From Undaria pinnatifida (taxonomy: Eukaryota; Sar; Phaeophyceae; Laminariales; Alariaceae): a stretch of 64,000 nucleotides of DNA. The stretch covers positions 3,721,324 to 3,785,323 of the forward strand of contig JABAKD010000009.1 in assembly GCA_012845835.1 (NCBI GenBank), in the 5' to 3' direction. This document shows positions 22,656 through 34,620 of this stretch, piece after piece. A program made the translations under genes and the position numbers. Position 1 is the first letter of the stretch. Every line of letters begins with the position of its first letter. The notes beneath the pieces are model-generated. The model had not been told where the DNA came from and did no database searches. It saw nothing but the letters and a program-made list of their open reading frames with translations.

Positions 22656-23065
22656 AATCACTGTAATGATTACGACTCTACCCTGTATCGTTGGAACACC
22701 AATATCTATGTGATATGTATCACAGGAAGGACAGTCATTCAGAGGTAGTTTACTCAAAAAATATCCAGTAGGATAGTACGGGTCTACAAGTATTGTTATG
22801 GATTCCATTCCGACCGAAACGTGCAGCTTCAGATTGAAAATCAAAGGAACTAAGGGGAAGATCTATTCTCAGTCCTATAAGAATGGCGTTGCGGATAAAC
22901 ACAGCGTCGTGCTAGGAAACTAATATTTTCTTTACACCTCGCCACGGGTGTACGTTAAAATACGACCAAGAGCAAAAAGAGAGGGCCCTCGATTGGGTCA
23001 CATAAGTTGCGGCCCATTTAGGTGCGCATGAGATGAAGTCGGTTGGCCAGAAAAAACAAGAAGTT
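22655..23065 (+). repeat. Block I, copy 2
   Basis: Left part matches 56,280-56,350; right part (22,800-23,060) matches 42,955-43,212, sharing CATTCCGACCGAA (22,804) and GCGCATG near 23,020. Runs directly into block K, whereas a D element lies between them in unit 2. Confidence 0.65.
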
Positions 23066-24340
23066 TTTCCCAGGGTTGGCACAATAACTTTGTGGTATGA
23101 TCGACGTTCAAGGGTCAGCGATGATCTGTGATTCCGTCGGTAGCAGTTGCGCTAGCATCCGAAACAACGTTGGACTACTCGTGATATCGACGGGGAAATT
23201 CATGTGTGTGCCGTCGATAAACGCGTGTGATTATGATCGAGTAAAGCTCAAAGACGATCGACGAGCATTAAGAATGCTGCAACGTCTGCGCGTAAAAAAT
23301 GGACACGCGCTGGGGAGAGAGGTAGACATGCGTGTGACCACGGTTTGTCCACAGGACTGGAAATAATGCGACGTACGCACAAAGTGCATGTTAAAATAGC
23401 CACACATCTACAACCATTCACCATACAACTTGATAAAGCCGTGTAACACACAATCCGACATTGGTAGCACATACAGCTTCGCACATGAAGATCTCGGAGC
23501 GTATAGCTCATTCCAGCACTGACTTTGACGTTCAATGATGGTGCAAACTAACTATCCCATAACGTCGAAACGCTGATTATAATTAACAGGAAAGAGCAGC
23601 CCGGTCAACAACCCCACGGCCTACTGCAGGTCAGTACCCAGAATGGCATTGGAACGGTCTGGAGGAGCTCCTTCGTTTAACCCCGTGCATGGATTACTGC
23701 AACACGACGATAGATTTGAACCAGCGCCTTTCAATGATTCCTCACCTGAAGAGGTCTATCCCCTACCCACGGAGGTATTTACATAGAAATTAGAGTGCAG
23801 TCCGACGAAAAACACCATCGCCTATGAATAGAAAAACGTTGATGATATGAAACGAAGAAGACCTTCGGTCGATTTGGGTTGAGGGGGCCAGACATTCAGA
23901 AAGTAATCTAGACAACAAGTGCTATCTATATCAACGTAGCACTTGTCACAGTTCCAAGGTGGTGTATAGCGTATTGCGTGCCCACAACTGACCCCATGCC
24001 CCAACACTATGAAAGGTTACCGTAGGGTTTGTGTCCAATCATATGATCACCAAAAAGTGTGCATGGCGCTGTACCGTTGTATCGGAACCTCTTTTATGCC
24101 TAAGCGCAACACAGAGCCCAACATGACAACTACAACAACATGAGACGGTTGCAAGGCTTTTTCACCTCCGTCCATCCTGACAGATTTTCCTGTTCTCGTC
24201 GACGTTGACAGCAGAGTCATGAGTGAGTTCAACCACCCTAGCGAATAGAAAGCGGAAAACGCCAGGTTAAATGACCCGGGCAACAAAAATGGCCTAATGT
24301 TCGTCGTCACAGGTTTGCTGATTGGCGAAACCATTGCATT
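23065..24340 (+). repeat. Block K, copy 1
   Basis: Matches 43,538-45,010. Landmarks are GATCGACGAGCATTA near 23,257 and CTGAAGAGGTCTATC at 23,747. No gene seen; stops interrupt every frame in at least one copy. Confidence 0.7.
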
Positions 24341-25040
24341 GCAGGAGCTTAGCAGTATGTACAGGAGTCGAATACGGACACGCGCAGCGATGGAGGAAGT
24401 ACTTCCGCGATGGAGGTAGTACTAACCAATTTATAGTATGCTGGGCTAGTATCCAACAGCTTTCGATTACTTTTAACCATTGTTGTCGTCAGCCGTGGGA
24501 TGGCTCGTCGTACTGCTCTTGAGACGTCTGCGGAATAAAATTGGGTCCACAGCTCTTCACCGTAAAGTGCCCCGGAAAACGTGTAATCGAACGATACCGT
24601 CGAACGATATTTACCTGCGTCCCCAGATCATGGAAAAAGAACCCAGTTTTTAGCATGCCACTGTTTTTGTCGGCGTCGGTTGGAAGGTGCGACCCATGCT
24701 ACCACTAGTAATTTAGAAGTGCACTACCTATTGATATCTAGTTTCAAGAGCTCCTCGAAAGGTGAGGAGTTCTACGAGTTTAACCAATCAAAGAACCCAA
24801 TTGGCGCAAAACGGAAAACGTTACCGGACGGACACATCCATGGCCGGCCTTGGTTGGCCAACAGAGTAATGTTGGGACATAAGAATATCATTCCGACTGC
24901 TTTGGGTTGAAGCGACCCGCGCTTCGAATAACATCTCAGCCAGAAAGAGTTACCACTGTCGTATCGCGCGTTGTTTAGGTGATGTGCCTATTGCAGAGAC
25001 CATGGGATTGTATATCGCGGTTTTAGCGTACGGGTATTCA
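24340..25040 (+). repeat. Block M, copy 1
   Basis: Matches 46,087-46,805; GCGACCCGCGCTTCGAA (24,911) is shared exactly. The K-M junction here is uninterrupted and is the empty site for the LINE insertion of unit 2. Confidence 0.7.
24387..24426 (+). repeat. 20-bp direct repeat, two copies
   Basis: GCGATGGAGG starts both units (24,387 and 24,407); the first unit ends in the palindrome GGAAGTACTTCC. The paralogous site near 46,125 appears to have it only in part. Confidence 0.7.
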
Positions 25041-25851
25041 CCCTCCTATCTAAATGAGGATACAAAGATCTTTACAGTAGAATGAAGCGCTTGAGAAAGT
25101 GTATTCATATATGACCTCCTTACCTTAGCACGTGCTGCGGGGGCTATAGATATACATACAGTATAGTGTGTTTATAGGTGTCACTGTAGAGGCGCTGTGG
25201 ACCTCTGATCAAGGGCGAGGATCGATTAATTTTGACAGAGATTAAAAAGAAGCGCAATTCGCCGAACGCACGCAAGACTTAGATATGCAGAGTATGTTTT
25301 CCTTTGGCTGTTATCGTTCTGCCCCGATGGGAACTCGAGCATTTGAAGCGGGGCGAAATCCGCATTCGTGAATCGAATACTGTTTCCGGAGAACCCATAT
25401 GCGGTTGCATTTAAAAAACGAAAGGAACCAAAAAAAAAAAAATAGATGCGTGGGGGAGAGGAGAGCCTGCAATGTGACCCCAAATATGACTCATTGCTTT
25501 GAGGGAGTACGAGAGTAGTGCGAGAATATTGAATCGAATGAAGAGAAAACGCAAGAATGGGAGACCCTCCAACCTTCAACGGGGGTCGTGACGTAGTTTG
25601 GGTATAACTCCACACTAAATATAGTATTGAGGCAGAAACGACTGTAGGTGAACACAAGATACACTTCAGGAGGAGAGCCTTCCAGGGGTCTTTACGGGTC
25701 ATGGCCCAAACCGCGGGTCGGGCGTACAGAGATTATCACGACCTCGCTGGTCAGGTAAAATATTGTTTATCCAATATCACAGGTCGAGAGCGCGTGCTAC
25801 TTACGATCCAGGTAGCACCTTGTGGCTAATATACATATATATATTATCATT
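25040..25851 (+). repeat. Block J, copy 2
   Basis: Matches 46,805-47,620 and, with an extra 310 bases, 58,890-60,270. Landmarks are GGGTCGTGACGTAGTT (25,584) and GAGAGCGCGTGCTAC (25,786). No gene seen, although a 158-codon frame is open on the minus strand at 25,226-25,702. Confidence 0.7.
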
Positions 25852-25889
25852 CTTTGATTTCAGGTATTCGGTCAGGAGTTTTTTTCGTC

Positions 25890-27335
25890 TCGGCCTACGT
25901 ATACGATTTGCAAAACTGGAATTCTCGGTTCAATAGCTTGTTTCGAGCGCCGGCTTCGGGGGGCAGCTCCAGCGCCCTTCACCCTGCCGTGTATGTTCCG
26001 CACATCGACGTCACCGCGGACGGATGGCGAGGGATACAAGCGAGAAGTTGCCAAAAAACCGCATGTCGAGGAGAAATTCCGGAAATTTTAATTGTATCTT
26101 AATCCCTGCAGCGCCTAAATGATTTATAAGAATTGGCATCATTTCCAAACGGTAGTTGCTACTGTTTGGAAGCTCGCAGTGGCGTACTCTGGAGCGTTTG
26201 TATTGGTTGACGTCTGCAGGGCGTGAGCGTTGTTTTGTTTTACTTGACATCTTAAGAGCTCGGGCGAATGAAACACGTCCTCGAGAGGCGGCTCAAGCGC
26301 CCCTAGCCCTGCCGTATCCGTCACGCATCTGCCCAGGATCGGGTATATGGGCTAAGGGAGACGAGCGAGAAGTGCGCAAACTTTTTTATTTTGGGCGGTA
26401 TACGCCCGTGTTAATCTCGGATCTTGGCATGTGCAGAGCTTGAACGAACAAAACACATGGGAAAACATATATTTTCATACTGGCATCACTTTAATATTTT
26501 GGCGTCTTATTTCGTCCCCACAAAAAATATTTCATGGTCACACCTTGATGCGTTTGACCTATTGTCGTAAGACGGCTATGTCGTTGCTTTTTGACAACAT
26601 ATTTCACTGTTAAATACCTTTGTTAGAACGTTCGTTGTCTTCGAGGGGTACCCAACGACACCATTACACCCGGGGTTCGTTATGTTCTTCATCCTAGAGA
26701 TATACAACTAAATATTATGTGGTCACAGACTGTCAGCTAGAGTAAACCAAACAATCGCACTTAACCAAGGTATGAAGCAAGTAAAACACAAACAGACGAG
26801 ACCATGAAAAACATACAAAAAAAAAAACAACGAACGGAGCAGTCGCTTTTTCAAATCGCAGTACGACAAGCATTGTATTCTCAGTCTTTTTCTTAGCAGC
26901 TTCAAAGAGTCGTTCCGTTTATCTTTGTCCACGATCGACGTTCTATCTTTCAGCACCGCTTGAAAACATCCCACACGAACTATATATATTTTCATCACCA
27001 CGAACGGAACGCGGATGCACTTCTAAAGGTAGGTGTGATCATCAAGGTAATGGTGTTTCGAACGCTTTGTTGTGTGTTTGCCAGAATTGCGCTGGCTACT
27101 GACTGTCGTTGTTGTTGCTGGTGAATCCGTTCACCACCTCGACATGAACGTGATGGATGCTGAGCGAGACAAGAGAGAAGCGCCCGAAAAATTGTATTTT
27201 AAACGGTTCTGTCCAGGCATTAGACGCATCTTCATATATAGTCTAGAGAGGTTGATAAAATAAAGCTTGGCGAGAAAATGTTTTCAAGTAGGCGTCATAT
27301 TGTCCAGAATTCACGCGGTATTGCGGTAGGTATCA
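25890..27335 (+). repeat. Diverged repeats of about 300 bp
   Basis: 25,930-26,145 resembles 26,255-26,500: both have a GGCTC or AGCTC segment followed by AGCGCCC, CCCTGCCGT, then GACGAGCGAGAAG or ACAAGCGAGAAG. A weaker third copy lies near 27,150-27,330. Confidence 0.55.
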
Positions 27336-29496
27336 TGATGGTGCATTTATTGATTGAATCTCGCCAGGTACACGTACATATAGAAATGGATAAAGACGTG
27401 GCAAGCGGACACATGACAATCGTGAGAAGAAGGTGGTAATAGTTACGATTACTGCCTTAGAAAAAAACACACAGCAATATTGCGAGTGGCTGCGTCCCCG
27501 GGATCTTGAGGGTAGTATTACACACGTGAACTCGGACAACTCGACACGGTTGTACTCTCGCGCAAGCAATATACCTGGAAGAAGGTACGTACAAGTAAGA
27601 CCCCTCACGGCGATGCTCTCTTGCACACAATGTGCTTGTTGCCTATGAGATATTTTATGACGTGGAGCGAGGATGTAGCATACATTTCCGATACAAAAAA
27701 CAATGGAAAAAAAAATAGTTCCTCCTGTTGTTAAACTGCGCCAGACGAAGGTCGTAGTAAAACTCGACAGTATCTACGGATGAAACCAATGAGTGGCATG
27801 CATTCATGACGTATCGCATCGTACGCGTTTAGTGTTTTTTTTTCCCGTTTTCGACTCTTTGGAGGATGTCGCGATTTGTTGTTTCTGCGTTCCCTGACTT
27901 CTTTGCTGTATTCGTTTGCCGGTCAAGTACGAGCGGTCGTGTTGGTACGTAACTGATAAGTAAGGTTGTGTGGCTTCGTACTTGACGCGCTCCTTGCTGC
28001 TAATCGCTGATTGACCATGTCTTCCAGTAATGTTTTTTTCTTTCTTTTGCACATTTCTACTTTCCAGCTTCTGATCATATAAGCTGTGATCTCAGATGTC
28101 GTCCGTTCCCCCCCCCCCAGTTGTTGCCTTGTATATTTATCGCACAAAGTGTTCGGTACCCACTGATCGTCTATTTCTCAACGAGTGTTGCTAACTCACA
28201 CTTTTACCCTTCCGGGAGTTAATTAGTGCACAAGAAAAAACCCCACGAAAATATGTACGTGTACGAACTCGGGGGAATTCGAACTGACGAAGTTCACCTA
28301 TACCAGGCTCGAGGATCACCTGATACGCCACCGAGGCAGTGTGTGATATAGAGCCGATCGCCCCGGTTGTCTAGCGGAGTTACGCTGTTGATACAAATAA
28401 ATAGCGTTCGTCGTTGAGATAAAAAAACACCGCGTTGTGAGCTTTCTTGACATATTTACATGCAGAAATAAACGAGAAAAATCGATCAACAAACTGCGGA
28501 GATCGCCTAGCATCGTGGGTAGGTAAAAATCGACGCAGATAGTCGAAGGAAGAAAACGCTGAGTTCCTCTCGCCATTAGGTTTAGGGCATGTACCGTGGT
28601 GGGGATGGGGAAGGGGGGTCCGATATATGACCCCGGGTCTGAGTTATAGTACTGGGAGAGCGGAAATTTTGCGAGCATCACATCGAATGCGATGGGAAAC
28701 AGAAAAGAAGTTATGTGTATTACTACAGTATTACTGTTGCTATAGTAATACGATCCCCAATCGAATTGCACCGATCAAATCGATCAAAACCGACTTCTGT
28801 ACATTACGCAATTGGTCAATGTACAACTTTTCTAATCACGGGCCAGTATGAGACGATATTCATTGAACTTGCTGAACTTATTAGTGAATGATGATTCCCC
28901 TATCCACGAACCCCGGACGCGCCGATCAATCAAAGGTTAGGCTACACTTTGCGGGTGGCATCGAGGCAGGGGGTCAAATGAAATGTCCGCGAACCGCGGG
29001 GTTGGGGGATAAGAATGAAAATCCAGCAGTAGCGCGAGTTGCCCCTTTTTTTCACTTTTTGAGAATACCTTCAAGGAATACTGAACCGAAGTTAGACCCT
29101 GTTCTGTGGTGCCGGCGTTGTATAGGAACCTCAGCTAGCTAAGGCCTCTGCACCGTGCGGTGTGGTGTCGACCTGGGAGAAGTCAGTTTCGTCCGCGGTT
29201 TGTGGGAGTTGATGGGGTATAGAACAATTTCTGGAACGGCGACTGGGCCCTATTTTAATCGGGTGCGTTAACCCCCCCCCCGCCCTTACGCCGGTCAATC
29301 TCCTCCCCGGGTGTCCTTGGCTCTACGAGCTGTACAGCCTCTATACGATCAGCCAATGTGAAGAATAGATGATTGTCGCACCATCGTGCCAGGCTGTGTC
29401 AACCAGCTAGCTGGAAAAATCGGTTATGGTCGCCGGTTGTTCAGGAATCCTCCCATGGTGGCGTCGCTCTTGTGTCCAAGCCCCAGCCAATAAGAC
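27335..29496. other. No gene seen; low-complexity and small hairpins
   Basis: Contains a run of 9 C near 28,110, a run of C near 29,273-29,281, a hairpin GTATTACTA (28,717-28,725) with TAGTAATAC (28,743-28,751), and the possible tRNA-like segment at 28,235-28,340. The 151-codon minus-strand frame at 28,316-28,771 shows no motif. Confidence 0.4.
28235..28340 (-). ncRNA. Possible tRNA-like Pol III promoter (SINE head?)
   Basis: On the minus strand an A-box-like TGGCGTATCAGG (28,330-28,319) is followed 34 bases later by a B-box-like GTTCGAATTCC (28,284-28,274) and a T6 terminator-like run (28,240-28,235). The acceptor stem would pair only partly and the T stem not at all, so it is not an intact tRNA. 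Confidence 0.25.
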
Positions 29497-29760
29497 CCAG
29501 GCTACGGTAGGGGGGTCCCTTTTTGGGCCTTGAATTTCAGTGGCTAGGGGTCACTCGCGCGAGTAACCCCTTTGTTATTTTGCGATCTTAAGTTTTCTTC
29601 ATGTTTTATATTGACGAAATCGATCCGCAATGCAAGGGTAATCTAAGCTGCTCCAAAACTACTGCCTAAACCATTTTCTTCCGTGAGGTACAGAGTCACT
29701 CGTGCGAGTGGCTCAAACACACCAGTGAAAACGGGGGCACCCCCCCTACCGTAGCCTTGG
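29497..29760 (+). mobile_element. MITE-like element, copy 1
   Basis: The terminal sequence GGCTACGGTAGGGGGGT (29,500-29,516) is repeated inverted at 29,739-29,756. Weaker complementarity extends outward to about 29,430 and 29,810. Subterminal CACTCGCGCGAG (29,552) has an inverted partner near 29,692. The reverse complement of the whole segment is recognisable at 59,558-59,866. It is too short to encode a transposase. Confidence 0.65.
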
Positions 29761-30013
29761 TCATAAGTGGTAAGCGAAGATGGTTGGAGTTCCACGTCGT
29801 GCGCAGTGGTGTCGACACAGGAGGTCATCGTTATTGTTTTCACGTAATTGGAGCTGTAGAGATTCGGGGGATTCATGAGTCGGGGATGGGACTTATCTTC
29901 CCTGTGTGCGACGGAAATGCCTCTCATTGATGCGCCTGGGACGGTGCTGTGGAGCTCAAATCAATTAGCGATTAGGCAACAGGACTGGGGTTTTCTCATC
30001 GTGAAAGGTGGTG

Positions 30014-30049
30014 TCGACCGGAGAAAGCCCGGCTTGCTTTCCCGGTCGA
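30014..30049. other. Hairpin, 14-bp stem with one bulge
   Basis: TCGACCGG (30,014-30,021) plus GAAAGC (30,023-30,028) pair with GCTTTC (30,036-30,041) plus CCGGTCGA (30,042-30,049); A30,022 is bulged. Confidence 0.75.
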
Positions 30050-30791
30050 TGGAAGTTTTAGAGATGCTGAACGTCCTCTGGACCGGAGATGGCACACTAT
30101 ATCTTCCGAGGTGGAGCTGGCTCAAAAAGAGAATCATGGCCAGTCAGAATTTCAGTCGGCCGGTGGGGTTGGGATTTCCACTCCGTGCAAGGAGATATAT
30201 TCTGTGGATGGATTCCAATCCTGTCATGTGACCCCTTCGTGCTCGGGTGATGCCTACTTTGTGTATGAATCCTGTCCAATGCGCGATCAGACAAAACTGA
30301 CATGTTTTTGTTTTCGTCCAATAAAAGTCGAGTCTGAAATACTTAGCTGACAAAATCGTAAGCGCTGTAGTCGCGTACTGTATCTACAAGAAATCAGCGA
30401 TCTAGTCTACACAACTAGCAAAAAGCAGCAGCATTGCATTGTCATTCGAGGATTTGAATTACGAAGGCGGTCATACCACCGTATTTTGCGACTGGAACGA
30501 CGTCAGCAGGTTTCTCCACAATTAGACAACACACAGACAGTCGACAGTCCATTTGGGAGGCTCGGATCAAGACGACACTATAAAATCATGCATTTCATAT
30601 TTCAGGAGCTGGCTTAGTGCGCGTCTCTCAGTGACTACCAAGACAGCACGCAGCGGACATGGTCAGTCACCTTACTGGCCCCGGGTGTTTGATCGGGTTC
30701 AAATATTATAACAAAGGCACTCGACACGTTTCGTCGCAAGACTCAAGAGTCAGCCGGCGTGTGGGAGGATTTTCTGAATGGAATCTGGTAA

Positions 30792-30838
30792 ATAAATGAA
30801 GCTCTACGTGTTTAAAAAAAACACACGTAGCTATTTAT
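30792..30838. other. Interrupted hairpin
   Basis: ATAAAT (30,792-30,797) pairs with ATTTAT (30,833-30,838), and CTACGTGT (30,804-30,811) pairs with ACACGTAG (30,823-30,830), with an A-rich loop. Confidence 0.65.
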
Positions 30839-30989
30839 AGTAGTACGTTGTTGTGACTATCAGTATCTATCAATCTCTTGGCATTGCCATACATACTGTA
30901 CATGCAGAGTATAAATGTGTGTGGTTACTTTTCTTACTCTACTAAATATTGAATCGAACAAAGAGAAGTGCTGCCCTGCCTTACCCGAA

Positions 30990-31021
30990 GCATGCGTGCC
31001 GGCGTATGCCGGCACCCATGC
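30990..31021. other. GC-rich hairpin, 13 paired bases with one mismatch
   Basis: GCATG (30,990-30,994) and GTGCCGGC (30,996-31,003) pair with GCCGGCAC (31,008-31,015) and CATGC (31,017-31,021). A C-C mismatch interrupts the stem and the loop is GTAT. It resembles bacterial REP-type palindromes, but only one copy is seen. Confidence 0.75.
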
Positions 31022-31431
31022 GAAGCTATTGCATATGATAATAATTAGTAGGCCACACAACCAACCCATGAATATTTGACAAGGTATTTAGTACCTACCG
31101 TCTGCATGATCGATTCTCAACCTTTACAATAAGAGTAGTAGCATATGCGTAACGAAGAAACGTAACTGAGCACCGGCGCATCAAGCGTTCTGTTCAAAAC
31201 ACCGGTAGTTTGCACTTCTCCCCCTCGTTTGAAATGGTGGTGACATTGCATGACCACATGATCTTTATATATCGTATTCACAATATGTATCCCTGCCTGC
31301 TTCTTAAACGACCTCCCCCCTCACGAACACACTGACACAAACGATAAAACATCCTCACCTCCTCTGCCCTGCCCCCCCTTCGCCAGCAACCGCACCTTCG
31401 CCTAGAGCTAGCAGGTGCAAAGTAAGAAACG

Positions 31432-33430
31432 TATCATTGATTTTTGAATGCCAGGGCTACAAAATCGAACAGTAATGGTCCGAATGATCTTTATGTTTCG
31501 AAAAAAGCATTTTCTTAAAACCTTCGGCATACATACGACGGGTGGTCGGATACATACTACTTTTTACTGTTTTCCAAGTATGTTGGTGGCGTGGAGCATA
31601 GAGTAGGGTTGGTTGAACGAGGAGCCTCATGAGCAAAAAGGTGACCTATACCCTAGCTCGTGGCTGAGGTGGGTAACCGTGACGTGACCAGAACCGATCC
31701 GATCCGACCCGACCCGTGAAAGCCCATGGAAGAGCAAACTATCACAGTGGCTGATTGGGTAAGGTCTAGGGTCAGGGATATGAGTTAGGACCATTGCAGA
31801 AGTCTTGTCTGGGCTCAAGTTGGGATAAGGGTGGACGTTTGCTACGGTAAAGACACACCTACTCACTTGATGAGGTTTCTTGCGAAAAAGCTATAGACTT
31901 GACAGTAAAGCTGAATCTGGGGAAAAACGGATTTACTGCCCGAGGTGAAAGCCCATGACCAACGTATTCATCAAAGAACATTGCAGAATGAAGCTAAGCA
32001 TTTTCCGACGAATTCGAGGTCAGAAAGCCCCTCGTTCAGAAAGTGTTTCCGCCGAAACGTTTAGGCAGGCCTTTGAATGGGTGAAAGGCGAATTATTGAG
32101 TGCTTGGCACCGTCCACTGTGCCACGAAAAACAAAACATCAGCGCCTACAAAACGACCTTACACCGACATGTAGACACCACGGAACATATCATCTGCCAG
32201 GCCTGTGTCAATGCACGGGGCCCCTACAAAATATTGATCGTGCTGAATACCTCGTCAACATGAAGTATTTTTTGTGTATCACTAGTGATAGGGACGATTT
32301 CATTCAACATGGGTAGCGCAATTAGGAGAGTACTTTTGCTCTAAAGTACTTCTGACTCACCACTATATTTTCCACCTAACGACTACGCAACCACCCAATC
32401 ATCTTCGGTATTGTGTATGGCAAATTTTGTAAATCTCAGCCACCTTTTGGTTGATTGGAAACGTTGCGGTTTCGCTCTTTTTCAAGCCTGAAGAAAGTTA
32501 GCTGATTTTTACAATATAATGGGGTACGTACTTCCCTCAGAAGCCCCCGTCGACCACCTGTTGCTTGACCCAATTGGGCATGTACCCTCGTCTTATCAAG
32601 CGTTACCACGAGACCTTTTTGTAAGATAACCAGTTAAATCGTACTATTTATAGACTGGACATCAAAGCTGCGAACCCAATGTTGTGAGGGCCGGCATTGT
32701 TTATCGTCGGCCGAAGATGGTGTATTACAGAATAAAACGAAAGCTCTCGGTACGGTTTGAGGTTACCAAGGACCCCGACACGTAAGTAAAGCTTACCTCC
32801 ATTATACAACGCAACGGCGTTGTTGTTGAAGTATGTGCTGTCTTGGACGACGATGACAGAATAACGAGCCACCACGACAGCACCTGCAAAGCACCGACGA
32901 ATGTTTGTGTAAGCGTTCTGGGACGCGGGTTACAATAGAGATGAAATACATGTTTTCTGGGGTTCCCGACATGGGAACGTCAACATCTGAAGAAAAACCT
33001 GATATATTAAGAACTGCATAAGTGCCACTTGATGAGTAATCGCATGCCTTAGATGTCAGCTTAAACTGTTGGCAGACCAAGAATGAAAATGCGACATTTT
33101 TAAAGCCAAGAAGACGCGGTCATCTAAAAACCGTTTGAACAAGAAAATGTTCCCCGTATCACCGCACGTATGTTCAACACGCCAAAGATGGAACGGCGAT
33201 GACACATCTGACACTAATGTTACACCGCTTCAGACTAGCGCTACCGTAGAAGATACACACGTTGATAGAAGTGGCACGTTTTGACTGAAACAGTTACTGA
33301 ACGATGTTGCTTATTAGCACAAACTTCGTCGCGATTATAATTGTTGTTTCGCAGTAAAATTTGTATTATAGCCAGGTGCCACGGAGATTAATCATCCTTG
33401 AAAAATTAGGTTTCCTCCAGGCCACATATT
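31432..33430 (+). repeat. Block L, copy 1
   Basis: Matches 47,620-49,885 and 60,270-62,345. Landmarks are TGGAGCATAGAGTA near 31,593, CGTCGACCACCTG near 32,549, and the run into block A at 33,361-33,450. A 102-codon frame at 31,955-32,263 is not kept open in the other copies. Confidence 0.7.
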
Positions 33431-34620
33431 GGGGAGTGTATGAGGTTCTTGAAGTCAGGAGTTACAAAACGTATGCATGGTGCCCCTCCATCGTGTTTAT
33501 CAACGTGCGTCCATAACACTCGGAGGCTCAAAACCTGACGAGCTGTGTAAACTTCATCCCAAAATCAACGTCCAAGAACAATTTAACCTATGACTAATTT
33601 ACGTTCTCGTGGGCTGGTTGTCTAGAAAATGCCATGGTTGTCTGCACATACCCATGCCCCGGTAGGAGGTTTACCCACATATCGACTGCACCGAGTTACG
33701 TATAACACCTAACTCTTAAATAGGGTTTAAAAAGTATTTTGTTGCGGCTGAGAAAAAGTGTGTCGCTACGACAACGGCCCTTTTTGACGCTCTCACAGAA
33801 GAAAAAACAAATATATCCCCCCCCGCGTTAGTCTTACTGTACATTTATAGTTCCTCAGCCACAGAGCACCGCCATCAAAAACGCTACGTGAAATCAATGG
33901 AGTAGATAGATTACGCGTGTTCGACCTCATGACTTTCCGTTTTTTGTGTCTTGTATCGGGAGGAGCTGTATACCTCAACCTAAATACGGACATCGAGGAA
34001 GATGATAAAAGCAATACGATCAACAGACCCATGGGCTAGGTGCACGAGAAAATACGATTTTTCACCATTTGGACTGCAACGACCTTGGGATTGGTGGGTT
34101 CCGCAATTCGAACACATTCTCCCAATCAAGCGTTATGCCTACCTCAGCACGCGCCATTTTACCCAATATTTTCGTCTTGTATATCTTCAACGCAATCGGT
34201 GGAGACCTCGGGAATTGGCGATCACAGCGTGTATTATATATGTAGGGACATGCTACATCGACCATGGAACGGGCTACACGAAAACTTTAGTGGGGGACTA
34301 CAGGAGGCTGGGGTTAGCTACATCAGAATCACTTCATTTGAGAACAGCTCATCATGCACCTTGTACGTCTCCGGCAGTGTAACCATGCAAAGAGGCAAGG
34401 GCTTCGACGACTATGGGGGTGGTCCATTCCATAGACATGGCACTTGTGGGCACGCAAAGAGAATCGTTCCACATCTCGGCGGGTTGGCGCTCATGATGTG
34501 TTTGCCGTTCGACATTGTGCATCGTTCAAGTACTAATACACGTGGTTACAGAGAGGAGAACAATCGCAGATGAAACCAACCAAAAGAAAAAATTACCGAA
34601 ACGCGCACAAATTTCCTCTC
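33431..34620 (+). repeat. Block A, copy 2
   Basis: Anchor GAAGTCAGGAGTT at 33,451. The stretch at about 34,403-34,525 aligns without gaps to copies 1, 3 and 4. Confidence 0.75.

Larger units (their letters stand above)
25852..31431. mobile_element. Undefined insertion of 5.6 kb between blocks J and L
   Basis: Units 2 and 3 pass from J to L without it (about 47,620 and 60,270). TATCATT occurs at both edges (25,845-25,851 and 31,432-31,438) and could be a target duplication. I recognise no protein-coding gene. It contains diverged tandem repeats, a MITE, several strong hairpins and a possible Pol III promoter, and is probably composite. Confidence 0.5.
29810..31431. other. No gene seen; three strong hairpins
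   Basis: Hairpins are listed separately. A further one at 31,392-31,418 (GCACCT/AGGTGC with CTAG/CTAG inside) lies 13 bases from the right edge of the 5.6 kb insertion. Open frames up to 118 codons (29,875-30,231) show no motif. Confidence 0.4.
1..33430 (+). repeat. Macro-repeat unit 1 (apparently two fused units)
   Basis: Block order is A, B, unassigned, C, E, F, D, H (interrupted by the OTU-Pif1 element), I, J, LINE, F, H, I, K, M, J, unassigned, L. F, H, I and J each occur twice, so this is probably two units joined after loss of the intervening L and A blocks. The same order, lacking one F-J set, appears in units 2 and 3. Boundaries were placed by eye. Confidence 0.7.
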
